From the NCBI GenBank assembly GCA_963789515.1, contig CAWBKW010000001.1:109446-173445 (forward strand): DNA of 64,000 bases, written 5' to 3'. Of this stretch, positions 17,289 to 25,962 are shown piece by piece. Within the stretch, counting starts at the first letter, position 1. Each line of letters opens with the position of its first letter. A program made the translations under genes and the position numbers. The notes under the pieces were generated by a model. The model worked only from the letters and a program-made list of their open reading frames with translations. It had not been told where the DNA came from and did not search any database. The stretch comes from JBAXEO01 sp963789515 (GTDB lineage: Bacteria; Actinomycetota; Coriobacteriia; Anaerosomatales; JAAXUF01).

Positions 17289-18573
17289 CTAGATCTCCTC
17301 GGCGGTGATGCGTTCGACGCCGCCCAGGTAGGGCCTGAGCGCCTGGGAATCTCGACCGACCCGTCGGCCAGCTGGTAGTTCTCCAGGACTGCCGCAAGTG
17401 TCCGGCCCACCGCGAGGCCGCTCCCGTTGAGTGTGTGCACCAACCGCGAGCCCTTGAACTCCCCTGCCGAGCGGTACTTGATGGCTGCGCGCCGCGCCTG
17501 GAAGTCGACGCAGTTGCTGCAGCTCGAGATCTCCTTGTACGCGCCGTAACTCGGCAACCACACCTCGATGTCGTAGGTCTTGGCTGCACCAAAGCCCATG
17601 TCGCCGGTGCAGAGCACGATGACCCGGTAGGCAAGCCCGAGCTTCTGCAGGATGCGCTCGGCATCGACCAGCATGCCCTCCAAGGCGTCGAAGCTCTCCT
17701 CGGGGCGCGTGAACTTCACCAGCTCGACCTTGTCGAACTGGTGGACTCTGATCATGCCGCGGGTGTCTCGGCCCGCCGAGCCGGCCTCCTCGCGGAAGCA
17801 CGGCGTGTACGCGGTGTAGTTCCGCGGCAGCGTCTCGCCCTCGAGCACCTCGTCGCGATGGATGTTGGTGAGCATGACCTCGGCGGTGGGAATCAGGTAG
17901 AGCCCATCGGTGGTCTTGTAGAGGTCGTCCTCGAACTTCGGCAGCTGGCCCGTGCCCGTCAGGGTCTCGGCGTTGGCGAGCACCGGCGGCGCCCACTCGC
18001 GATAGCCCGCCTCGGAGTGCGTGTCGAGCATGAAGTTGATGAGAGCGCGGTTGAGCTTCGCCCCCATCCCACCGAGCAGGACGAAGCGCGACTCCGCGAG
18101 CTTGACCGCGCGCTCGAAGTCCAGGATGCCGAGGGCGGGGCCGAGGTCCCAGTGTGCAGCGGGCTCGAAGTCGAATTCCGGCGGAGTGCCCCAGCGCTTG
18201 ACCTCGACGTTGTCGCCCTCGTCCACTCCCACGGGGCCGACGCATCCGGCGGGTTGGGCGCCGTCATCAGCAGGTAGCGTGCGTCCGCCTCGGCCGCCTC
18301 CAGATGCGCCTCGAGCCCGTTGATCCGCTCGTTGACCAGCCGGACCTGCTCCTTTGCGGCCTCCGCCTCGTCGCGCTTGCCATCCTTCATGAGCGCGCCG
18401 ATCGCCTTGGACGCGTCATTGCGCTGCGCCTGAAGCGCTTCGACCTCACCGATCAGCTTGCGCCGCTCTTCGTCGAGTGACAGGAACGCGTCGATGTCCC
18501 ACTCACAGTGGCGGTTCGCCATCGCCGTGCGTACGGCTTCGGGGTTCTCTCGGACGAATCGGGCGTCGAGCAT
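17289..18573 (-). CDS. serS: Seryl-tRNA synthetase, two frameshifts
   Basis: Charges tRNA-Ser. The N-terminal coiled-coil arm (MLDARFVRENPEAVRTAM, then a long helical pair rich in E, A, K and R) is in one frame. The catalytic core (motif 2 FREEAGSAGRDTRGM, motif 3 GSGLAVGRTLAAVLEN) is in a second. The end (QALRPYLGGVERITAEEI) is in a third. Adding one C in GGCCCCGTGG (near 18232) and one C in ATTCCCAGG (near 17349) gives a continuous 428-residue SerRS. As the enzyme is indispensable, sequencing deletions in C-runs are likely. The start follows GGAGG, and a TATACT -10 lies at 18617-18622. Confidence 0.92.
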
Positions 18574-18783
18574 GAGGCCTCCAGGAGCACGGCGGAGTGG
18601 TCGGCCGGACGCTGGAAGTATAGCCGAAGCGCGCCCCGCGGCAGCGGTCGACAAGCGGCCAGTGCGCTGCTGCCGGAAACTCGCGGACGGCCTCGCGCAC
18701 AAGCTGCTCACGAACCGTCCGCAGCTGCCGATACCTATCAAGGGGGCACCGCGAGGCGCCGAGCAGAGGGGGAATCGACCGCA

Positions 18784-19779
18784 ATGGACGTCCGGGGGGA
18801 CAACCGGCTAGCCGACCACGTCGAACCGAACTCCGGGGCGACGCCGGACGGTGCGACGTCGTCGATGAACTGCCGAGAGGAACTCGACTTCCGCACGTCG
18901 ATCCTCGAGGCGATCGGCGTCGGAGTGCTGGCCCACACCCTCGATGGGCGCATCATCTACGTCAACGAGGCCGCCTGCAAGCTCTACGGCTTCTGTCGCA
19001 GCGAGTTCGAGAACCTGGGCCCCTGGGGATGGATCCCGGACCACGGACGCCACCTGATCCCCGGGCGGATCGCCGAGATCCGAAAGCCCGGTGGAACCGT
19101 CTTCGCCGGCTTCGGGCCACCTCACGAAGACGGCCACACGATGTTCACCGAAGTCCGCTCACGCATCTGCACGACCTCCCGCTACGGAGAGATCGTCGTC
19201 TCTGCGGTCTACGACTCGACCGACCGGGTGCTCGCCGAGGAGCGCGTCCGCCACATGGCCCTGCACGATGAACTCACGGGCCTGCCCAACAGAGGGCTGC
19301 TCCAAGAACGCATGCGGCAAGCGCTGGCGAACGCCGATCGGCATGGTGACATCGTCGGCGTCGTCTACGCCGACCTCGACGACTTCAAGCCCGTCAATGA
19401 CACGCTCGGCCACACGATAGGTGACGAGGTTCTCAGAATCGTCGCCGATCGACTGCGTTCGTGCATGCGCGAGTCGGACACCGTGGCGCGCGTGGGAGGC
19501 GACGAGTTCGTCGCACTGTTCCCGCGACTCGATTCCGCTGCCGCCCTCGCCACCGTGGCCGCGTCGATCTCCGGCTGCATCGATGTCCCGATTCAGATCA
19601 GAGGGCACCAGATCACCGTGACGACCAGCGTCGGCCTCGCGGTCTACCGCGAAGGCGAAGCGACCGACGAGCTCATCACCCGCGCCGACCATGCGATGTA
19701 CCGGGCCAAGCAAGACGGTGTCTCGGGCTGGGAAGAGTACCTTGCGGAGCTGGCCGAGACCGCCGGCAGGCTCGCCTAG
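18784..19779 (+). CDS. PAS-GGDEF diguanylate cyclase
   Basis: A 331-residue protein with an N-terminal PAS domain (about 40-150; LAHTLDGRIIYVNEAACKLY) and a C-terminal GGDEF domain (about 165-325). The active site ARVGGDEFVALF is intact, and an inhibitory I-site R-E-S-D lies five residues before it. DELTGLPNRGLLQERM and YADLDDFKPVNDTLGH are canonical, so an active c-di-GMP synthase is expected. No transmembrane helix is seen, so it is probably cytoplasmic. It resembles the gene at 20547-21467 throughout and is probably a duplicate. The ribosome site AGGGGG is 11 nt from the ATG. Confidence 0.9.
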   Translation: MDVRGDNRLADHVEPNSGATPDGATSSMNCREELDFRTSILEAIGVGVLAHTLDGRIIYVNEAACKLYGFCRSEFENLGPWGWIPDHGRHLIPGRIAEIRKPGGTVFAGFGPPHEDGHTMFTEVRSRICTTSRYGEIVVSAVYDSTDRVLAEERVRHMALHDELTGLPNRGLLQERMRQALANADRHGDIVGVVYADLDDFKPVNDTLGHTIGDEVLRIVADRLRSCMRESDTVARVGGDEFVALFPRLDSAAALATVAASISGCIDVPIQIRGHQITVTTSVGLAVYREGEATDELITRADHAMYRAKQDGVSGWEEYLAELAETAGRLA

Positions 19780-19810
19780 CAGCTGAGCCGTAGCGCGGTA
19801 CACTCTGCCT

Positions 19811-20440
19811 ATGCCGTCCACGATCACCTACACCTGCGACGACGCGCCTTCGCGGGCGCTCGCTCAAGCCGATCCCGAGCTCGGGGCCCTGATCGACCGG
19901 GTACGCCGTGTGGACGCCCCGTTCGAGGGCGGCGGATTCGCGGTCATCGCTCGTTCGATCGTCTCGCAGCAGCTCTCCGAGAAGGCCGCCTCCACGATAT
20001 GGGGGCGCGTCGCCGAGCAGGTCGGCACCTCTCCTGACCTGCTCGCGAGCGCCAGCGTCGACACGTTGCGCGCCACCGGCCTTTCGGGCCGCAAGGTCGA
20101 GTACCTGCAGGCGATCGCCCGCTGCACGCTCGCCGGCGAGATCGACTGGGAGCGTCTCGACTCGCTTGAGGATGACGCGGTCATCGCAGAGCTGGTCCGC
20201 CTCCGCGGGGTCGGCCCGTGGACCGCCGAGATGTACCTGATCTTCGCGCTCGGTCGCCCCGACGTGCTCGCGCTTGACGACATGGGCCTGCGCGGCAGCG
20301 CAGGCACGATGATGGGTCTGGGGCGCTCGGCGACACGCGACGAACTCGAGGCGCGCGGCGAACGCTGGCGGCCGTGGCGGAGCGTGGCGAGCCTCTGGCT
20401 GTGGGGGAACCTGGGCGGAGGACGTGACGACGGCAGCTGA
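19811..20440 (+). CDS. DNA-3-methyladenine glycosylase II (AlkA-like)
   Basis: A 209-residue HhH-GPD base-excision glycosylase of the AlkA or MAG type, which removes alkylated purines. It has AVIARSIVSQQLSEKAAS, the helix-hairpin-helix LVRLRGVGPWTAEM and the following catalytic Asp region FALGRPDVLALDDMGLR. It lacks the AlkA N-terminal domain, as in the short yeast MAG-like class. It lies between two PAS-GGDEF genes, with a 31-bp gap after the first, so it may share their transcript. Confidence 0.85.
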   Translation: MPSTITYTCDDAPSRALAQADPELGALIDRVRRVDAPFEGGGFAVIARSIVSQQLSEKAASTIWGRVAEQVGTSPDLLASASVDTLRATGLSGRKVEYLQAIARCTLAGEIDWERLDSLEDDAVIAELVRLRGVGPWTAEMYLIFALGRPDVLALDDMGLRGSAGTMMGLGRSATRDELEARGERWRPWRSVASLWLWGNLGGGRDDGS

Positions 20441-20546
20441 CACGCTGCGGTGCTCCTACGGGACTCACGACACGCCGCTCGCCCGCCGATACAAGAATGG
20501 GTACAGGCTACAGAGCACGCATTCCATGGGGAGGAGGACCCGTTTC

Positions 20547-21467
20547 ATGCAGCCCGAGGAGCACGACTGCACGAGCAACGACGTGCACGAACTCCAACGT
20601 CAGTTGAAGATCGTTAACATCGCGCTTCGCAACTCCCTGGACGCGATACTGGTCCATACCGTGGATGGCCGTGTGCTGTTCTTCAACGACGTCGCCTGCG
20701 CACAGCGAGGCCTCACCCGCGAAGAGTATGCAGCGATGCCCCCTTGGGGGTTCTCGGGCGACTATGCCCCCGGGGAGCGCGCCGAGAGAGCGGCGCGTCT
20801 CAAGGAACTGGGCTCGATGGTCTTCCGCTCAAGCCGCACTCACAATGGCGAGCTCCGAACCACCGAGGTACACGCGCGCTACGTGGAGGGCAACGAGGGC
20901 GATGAACCGGTCATCGTGGCCGTCACGCATGACGTCACCGACCAGATCCGCGCCGAGGAGATCCTGAAGCACCAGGCATTCCACGATGCGCTCACGGGCC
21001 TCGCCAACCGAGCGCTCTTCGAGGACCGCCTCAGTCTCGCGATAGCCGGGGCGCAGCGGCACGGCCACATTCTCGGCATCGCATACATCGACGTGGACGA
21101 GTTCAAGGCCGTCAACGACCGTTTCGGCCACGATGTGGGCGATCGGGTGCTCGTCGCACTCGGCGAGAGGATCGAGCGCAGCGTTCGCCAGATCGACACT
21201 GCGGCGCGCTTCGGCGGGGACGAGTTCGTGGTCCTCTTTCCGGAGCTCTCGTCGGACAAGGACCTGGAACGAGTCGTCCGCAAGCTCGACGCGCGACTGT
21301 GCGAGCCTGTCGTCATCGATGGCGATTCTCTGGAGGTCACCGCGAGCATCGGGTCGGCCTTGTTCGATACGGCAAACGACGACGCTCGCTCACTCATCAT
21401 GCGGGCCGACATCGCGATGTACGAAGCGAAGCGCGTCCGGGCCGCGGAGAGGAGCACCGCGCAGTAG
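20547..21467 (+). CDS. PAS-GGDEF diguanylate cyclase (paralogue)
   Basis: A 306-residue PAS plus GGDEF protein. The PAS segment ILVHTVDGRVLFFNDVACAQ matches the upstream paralogue, including a shared P-W-G motif. The cyclase half has DALTGLANRALFEDRL, YIDVDEFKAVNDRFGHDVG and ARFGGDEFVVLFPEL, with an I-site RQID five residues before GGDEF. c-di-GMP synthesis with product inhibition is expected. ATG 20547 is preferred (GGAGGAGG upstream); ATG 20526 is an alternative start. Confidence 0.9.
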   Translation: MQPEEHDCTSNDVHELQRQLKIVNIALRNSLDAILVHTVDGRVLFFNDVACAQRGLTREEYAAMPPWGFSGDYAPGERAERAARLKELGSMVFRSSRTHNGELRTTEVHARYVEGNEGDEPVIVAVTHDVTDQIRAEEILKHQAFHDALTGLANRALFEDRLSLAIAGAQRHGHILGIAYIDVDEFKAVNDRFGHDVGDRVLVALGERIERSVRQIDTAARFGGDEFVVLFPELSSDKDLERVVRKLDARLCEPVVIDGDSLEVTASIGSALFDTANDDARSLIMRADIAMYEAKRVRAAERSTAQ

Positions 21468-21664
21468 CCCGGAGCAGCCGTGAGTGCTGACCGGGATGCA
21501 ATCCGCCAGCGGCCCCTCCCGAAGCCGTGCGTGAGATATACTTGGCGGGCCGACGACTCGCGACTCCGCGAAGCGCAAGCACCGCATTCGCGGCCACTCA
21601 GAGAGAGCGGCGAGTTCACGAAGAAGCTGGGGCAGCCTTGGGGGGCCGCCCGAAGGGGGAGGTC

Positions 21665-22090
21665 TTGGCCGACGAGCCGATCAGGCAGTCGAACGTCCAC
21701 GCCGAGGATGACCGCGCGCGCTCCAACCGCGGCATGCTCGGTCTTGTCGGCGTCATCATCGTCATCGTTGTCGTGGCACTCATGCTTCTGCTCTTCCGCG
21801 GCTGTGACACGAGCGCAAGCCGCGGATCCGGCGCGTCCGGCGGCAAGGAGATCGTCCCGGTGGCCGGCCTCACGGCGGAGGCCGGTGTGGTCTCGGCGTG
21901 GGTCGCAACGGACGGCGACATCTCGAGCGTGCTGCGGATCGCCGGCCTCGAGGACTCGACGATCACCGACATGGGCGGTGGCCGCTACGTCGTCACGGTC
22001 CCGCCGGGCACCGAGGAGACCGTGGTCAGGATCCTGTCCGGACTCAACGGCGTCTACGATGCCGGCCGGGTCTACAGCACCAAGCGGTAA
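21665..22090 (+). CDS. Small membrane-anchored protein of unknown function
   Basis: About 141 residues from a TTG start preceded by GGGGGAGG. It has a polar N-terminus, one strong transmembrane helix (GLVGVIIVIVVVALMLLLF), then a short Ser/Gly linker and an extracytoplasmic domain of about 85 residues (for example VVSAWVATDGDISSVLRIAG). No family is recognised. The frame is open further upstream to 21527, but that part is not protein-like. A TATACT -10 at 21537-21542 would give a leader of about 115 nt. Confidence 0.55.
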   Translation: MADEPIRQSNVHAEDDRARSNRGMLGLVGVIIVIVVVALMLLLFRGCDTSASRGSGASGGKEIVPVAGLTAEAGVVSAWVATDGDISSVLRIAGLEDSTITDMGGGRYVVTVPPGTEETVVRILSGLNGVYDAGRVYSTKR

Positions 22091-22117
22091 CCTGCCCTCG
22101 GCGGCCGGTACCGGTAG

Positions 22118-22936
22118 CTACGCTCTGGGATAGCTCCCCAACACGCGCACCTCTCGGAGCTTCATCCTCAGACAGTCGAGCGCCGTCTTCACGTTGGCGT
22201 CATCGACGTGTCCTGCGAAGTCCACGAAGAACATGTACTCGCCGAGCGCCTGCTTGGTGGGCCGCGACTGGATCTTGGTCAGGTTGACCTCGCCGTACGC
22301 GAACTCCGAGAGGATCATGAGCAGTGCGCCGGGCTTGTCCCGCTTGAGGAACAGGGCGAGTGAGGTCTTGTCGGAACCGGTGCGTTCCCGCAGCCCGCGC
22401 CCGATCGTGACGAAGCGTGTCTGGTTGCCCGCGTAGTCCTCGATGGCGGGCTCGCGGATCTCTCCTCCGTAGAGCTCGGCGGCGAGCCGCGTTCCCACGG
22501 CGGCCACAGTGGAGTCCGCGACCGCGCGCTGGACCGCCTCGGCGGTCGAGTTCGCGGCCACGACCGTGCGGCCGGGGAGGTTGCGTGCGAGCCAGCGACG
22601 CGCCTGGCCGGTGGCTTGGGGATGCGAGGTCACCGTCTCGACGCGGGCCAAGTCGGCGCCGGGGGCCGTGATGAGCGCGTGGTGTATGTCGAGGACCACC
22701 TCGGCTTGGATCTCGAGCGACGTGTCGAACGCGAGCGCGTCGAGCGTGGCCGGCACCGAGCCTTCGACCGAGTTCTCGATCGGGACGATGCCGGCGTCGG
22801 CCTGACCACGCTCCACCGCCTCGAACACGTCTCCGATGCTGCCGCATGCCACGGCCTCGAGGTCGTCGATCCCCAGGGTGAGGAGCGCCTCCTCCGAGAA
22901 GGTCCCGGCCGGTCCGAGGTACGCGTATCTGGGCAT
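22118..22936 (-). CDS. pheA: Prephenate dehydratase
   Basis: A 272-residue monofunctional prephenate dehydratase, converting prephenate to phenylpyruvate in phenylalanine synthesis. The catalytic domain starts YLGPAGTFSEEAL and includes IVPIENSVEGSV and GNQTRFVTIGR (the conserved T-R-F). The C-terminal ACT domain (TSLALFLKRDKPGALLMIL, then QSRPTKQALGEYMFFVD) is the Phe-sensing module; the usual E-S-R-P reads Q-S-R-P. Single gene, divergent from larB. Confidence 0.93.
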   Translation of the reverse strand: MPRYAYLGPAGTFSEEALLTLGIDDLEAVACGSIGDVFEAVERGQADAGIVPIENSVEGSVPATLDALAFDTSLEIQAEVVLDIHHALITAPGADLARVETVTSHPQATGQARRWLARNLPGRTVVAANSTAEAVQRAVADSTVAAVGTRLAAELYGGEIREPAIEDYAGNQTRFVTIGRGLRERTGSDKTSLALFLKRDKPGALLMILSEFAYGEVNLTKIQSRPTKQALGEYMFFVDFAGHVDDANVKTALDCLRMKLREVRVLGSYPRA

Positions 22937-23027
22937 GCGTCAGGCTCCCGTCGCTGTCGTGGTACAAGTATAGCCGAGCACCTCCCGTGCTCAGACCGTT
23001 CCACGAGCCAGCCCAACGGGAGTCGCA

Positions 23028-23858
23028 TTGGACCAGCAGCACCTCATCGACCTGCTTGCGGCGGTGTCCGCCGGAGCACTCTCCCCGGACCAGGCCGCAC
23101 AGGAACTCTCGGCACTGCCGTTCGCCGAGATCGACGCCGGCTCCGCGCACGGCACCATCTCGGCGCGCGTCGATCACCACCGCGGCGTGCGCACCGGCTT
23201 TCCCGAGGTGATCCTGTGCCAGGGCAAGTCCGCCGAGCAGGTCGCGGCGATCGCCGCCGAACTCCTCGCTCACGGTGACGTCATGCTCGCGACCCGCGCC
23301 GTGCCCGAGCAGGTCTCGGCGATTCGGGAGGTGGCTCCGGACGCGGTGTGGCACGAGGACGCCCGCGTCATCGTCGTCGACCGCCGAGCAGAGCCGCCTC
23401 GCGAGGGCCACGTGGTCGTGGCGACCGGCGGCACCGCCGATATCCCCGTCGCCGAAGAGGCCGCCGTGTGCGCCGAGGTGATGGGCTGCCGCGTCACGCG
23501 CCTCTTCGACGTGGGCGTCGCGGGCGTCCACCGGCTGCTCGCCCACACTGACACCCTGCGCTCGGCTCGCGCGATCGTCGCCGTCGCCGGCATGGAGGGC
23601 GCGCTCCCGTCCCTCGTCGCCGGGCTCGTCGACGTCCCGGTCATCGCGGTGCCCACGAGTGTCGGCTACGGGGCCAACTTCGGCGGGGTCGCTGCGCTGC
23701 TCACCATGCTCAACTCCTGCGCCGGCGGCATCGGCGTAGTCAACATCGACAACGGTTTCGGAGCTGCGGTGCTCGCTGCCCGCATCAACCGGCCGCCCGC
23801 GCGATTCGCCGACGGTCCGTCGGCCCCTGCGCCGTCCGCCGAGAAGACCGCGCCGTGA
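23028..23858 (+). CDS. larB: Nickel-pincer cofactor biosynthesis protein LarB
   Basis: A 276-residue LarB, related to PurE, which carboxylates and hydrolyses nicotinic acid adenine dinucleotide in the first step of nickel-pincer nucleotide synthesis. It has FPEVILCQGKSAEQVAAI, VVATGGTADIPVAEEAA and GYGANFGGVAALLTMLNSCA, the PurE-like core. The TTG start is preceded by GGGAG. Its stop overlaps the GTG start of larC. No larE or lactate racemase gene is in the window. Confidence 0.93.
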   Translation: MDQQHLIDLLAAVSAGALSPDQAAQELSALPFAEIDAGSAHGTISARVDHHRGVRTGFPEVILCQGKSAEQVAAIAAELLAHGDVMLATRAVPEQVSAIREVAPDAVWHEDARVIVVDRRAEPPREGHVVVATGGTADIPVAEEAAVCAEVMGCRVTRLFDVGVAGVHRLLAHTDTLRSARAIVAVAGMEGALPSLVAGLVDVPVIAVPTSVGYGANFGGVAALLTMLNSCAGGIGVVNIDNGFGAAVLAARINRPPARFADGPSAPAPSAEKTAP

Positions 23859-25060
23859 TCGGCTACCTCGACTGCTCCACCGGCGTCTCCGGCGACAAGC
23901 TCCTCGGTGCGCTGCTCGATGCCGGAACCGCCGACGGACGCTTCACCGCCGAGGACCTCGCGGCCATCACGGCCCAGCTCGCGCCTGAGGCCCGCGTCGT
24001 GGTCGAGCGCGTCAGCTCTCGCGGCGTGAGCGCCCTCGGGGTGCGCGTGCTCGCCGACGAGCAGCCGCACTCGCGCAGCTGGTCCGAGATCCGCACGTCG
24101 ATTGGAGCCGCCGACCTGCCGGCGCCGGTCGCCGAGATGGCCTTGCGCGCATTTGGCGCGCTCGCTCAAGCCGAGGCCACCGTCCATGGGACCACGGTCG
24201 ACGACGTCCACTTCCATGAGGTCGGAGCCATCGACTCCATCGTCGACATGGTGGGCGCCTGCGCCGGCCTGCACGCGTTGGGGATCACCTCGCTCCTCGC
24301 CACTCCGGTCGCGGTGGGATCAGGCACGGTCGAGACGTCGCACGGCACCCTGCCGGTCCCCGCGCCCGCCACCGCGCTGCTGCTACAGACTGCGGCAGTC
24401 CCCGTCGTGACCGGCCCCGCCTCGGGCGAGCTCACTACGCCCACCGGCGCTGCACTTCTCGCCGCATGCGTCGAGCGGTTCTCGGCAATGCCGCCCCTCA
24501 CGGTCACCCGCATCGGCTACGGCGCGGGCACCCGTGACATCGGCGTTCCCAACGTCTGCCGCCTCATCCTCGGCCAGGAGTCACTCGTCGCACACCGCGA
24601 GCCCAGCGACGGTCTTGCGGTCGAATCGGTGGCCGTTCTCGAGACCAACCTCGACCACCTCTCCCCCGAGGAGCTCGCGTTCGCCTGCGAGGAGCTTCTT
24701 GCGGAAGGCGCGCTGGATGTGTGGCAGACGCCGGTCGTGATGAAGAAGGGCCGGCTCGCGGTGGTGCTCTCGGTGCTCGCCGCCGAGGCGGACGCACCGC
24801 GCCTCGCTGCGCGCGTGAGCGAGCTGACCGGGTCGCTCGGCGTGCGAGTGAGAACGGCGGAGCGATTCGTCGCCCCGCGCGAAGTACTCGAGGTCCCCAC
24901 CGAGTGGGGAGTCGTGAGGGTGAAGGCGGGCGCGGGCAGGCTCCGGCCCGAGCACGAGGACGTGGCGCGCATCGCCCGAGAGACCGGGCACTCGTACGCG
25001 GACGTGGCGCGACGCGCGACGCAAGCCGCGCGCGACCTGCTTGGGTCCGTCGACCGGTAG
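23855..25060 (+). CDS. larC: Nickel insertion protein LarC
   Basis: A 401-residue LarC, the CTP-dependent nickel insertase (cyclometallase) that finishes the nickel-pincer cofactor. The N-terminus IGYLDCSTGVSGDKLLGALL and DVHFHEVGAIDSIVDMVGAC are diagnostic. C-terminal signatures include LETNLDHLSPEELAFA and MKKGRLAVVLSVL. In some bacteria larC is split by a programmed frameshift; here it is one continuous frame. It overlaps larB by 4 bp. Confidence 0.93.
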   Translation: MIGYLDCSTGVSGDKLLGALLDAGTADGRFTAEDLAAITAQLAPEARVVVERVSSRGVSALGVRVLADEQPHSRSWSEIRTSIGAADLPAPVAEMALRAFGALAQAEATVHGTTVDDVHFHEVGAIDSIVDMVGACAGLHALGITSLLATPVAVGSGTVETSHGTLPVPAPATALLLQTAAVPVVTGPASGELTTPTGAALLAACVERFSAMPPLTVTRIGYGAGTRDIGVPNVCRLILGQESLVAHREPSDGLAVESVAVLETNLDHLSPEELAFACEELLAEGALDVWQTPVVMKKGRLAVVLSVLAAEADAPRLAARVSELTGSLGVRVRTAERFVAPREVLEVPTEWGVVRVKAGAGRLRPEHEDVARIARETGHSYADVARRATQAARDLLGSVDR

Positions 25061-25089
25061 CGGCCGAGCGCGGCGGCCCCGGCGGCGCC

Positions 25090-25962
25090 TCAGGCGACGA
25101 ACCAGCCGCCTCCGCGCTCGGCGATGAAGCCCTCGTCGGCGAGCGCTCGCAGGATCGCGTCGACCTCGTCGACGGGCACGCTGTCGCGTCCGGCCTCGCG
25201 CTCTGCGCGTGAGAGTGCTCGGGCGTGCTCGTCGGTCGCCGCACCCGGGTCGGCAAGCACCCCTCGGAGCAGCCATGCGCGCTTCTGCCGGCGCGAGCCC
25301 TCGAAGCGCGACTGCCGCATGTGATGGGCACTGCGCCGCGAGGGGTTGGGCAGGGTGCGCTTGAGGTGTGCGCCGTAGTCGAGAAGCGCGTAGTACCACT
25401 CCCTCGCCGAGACCCCCTGGCGCGCGGCCTCCTCCACCGCTGCGGTCACGAGCGGCACGATCTCGCGATCGGGTACACCGTCTCGGTCGGCGAACAGCTC
25501 GTGCAGGAACACGCCGCGCACGTTCGTCTCCAGGTAGACCGAGGGCTGCCCGAAAGCGAACGCGAGCACGCCGGCCGCCGTCGCGGGACCGATGCCGGGC
25601 AGTGCGCGCAAAGCGGCCTCATCGGCCGGAAGCGTGGCGGGCACCTCGCCGCCGGAGTCGGCCACCACCTGCTCGGCGGTCCGTTTGAGCGCGATCGCGC
25701 GCCGGTTGTAGCCGAGCCCCTGCCACGATTCGAGGACGGCCTCGAGCGGTGCCGCTGCGAGCGCTTCGAGCGTGGGGAAGTCGGCGAGCCACTCGTCGAA
25801 ACGGCGCTCGACGCGCGAGACCTGCGTCTGCTGCAGCATCACTTCGCTCACGAGCACGGCGTACGGGTCGTGGGTCCGGCGCCACGGGAAGTCGCGGTAG
25901 AGCTCGCGCCCCTTCTCGGCGACGAGTGCGACGAACTCCTCGAGGGCGGTATCAGTCGCCAT
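25090..25962 (-). CDS. MutY-like HhH-GPD DNA glycosylase lacking the Fe-S cluster
   Basis: A 290-residue HhH-GPD protein close to adenine glycosylase MutY. It has FPWRRTHDPYAVLVSEVML, the catalytic Glu of S-E-V-M-L-Q-Q-T, WQGLGYNRRA and the hairpin ALPGIGPATAAGVLAFAF. Two departures from E. coli MutY are visible. The catalytic Asp region (LDGNVKRV) reads LETNVRGV, Asp to Glu. No Cys is present in the region that normally binds [4Fe-4S] (GAHLKRTLPNPSRRSAHHMR). The 8-oxoG-reading C-terminal domain is also absent. It may still excise A from A:oxoG or have another base target. Its start overlaps the MFS gene end by 11 bp. Confidence 0.8.
   Translation of the reverse strand: MATDTALEEFVALVAEKGRELYRDFPWRRTHDPYAVLVSEVMLQQTQVSRVERRFDEWLADFPTLEALAAAPLEAVLESWQGLGYNRRAIALKRTAEQVVADSGGEVPATLPADEAALRALPGIGPATAAGVLAFAFGQPSVYLETNVRGVFLHELFADRDGVPDREIVPLVTAAVEEAARQGVSAREWYYALLDYGAHLKRTLPNPSRRSAHHMRQSRFEGSRRQKRAWLLRGVLADPGAATDEHARALSRAEREAGRDSVPVDEVDAILRALADEGFIAERGGGWFVA

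Noticed and set aside
18745..18765. GGGGGCACCGCGAGG resembling a T-box core (TGGNACCGCG) upstream of the PAS-GGDEF gene
   Set aside because: The conserved T is absent, there is no specifier or terminator/antiterminator structure, and the downstream gene is not an amino-acid gene. It is antisense to the serS leader.
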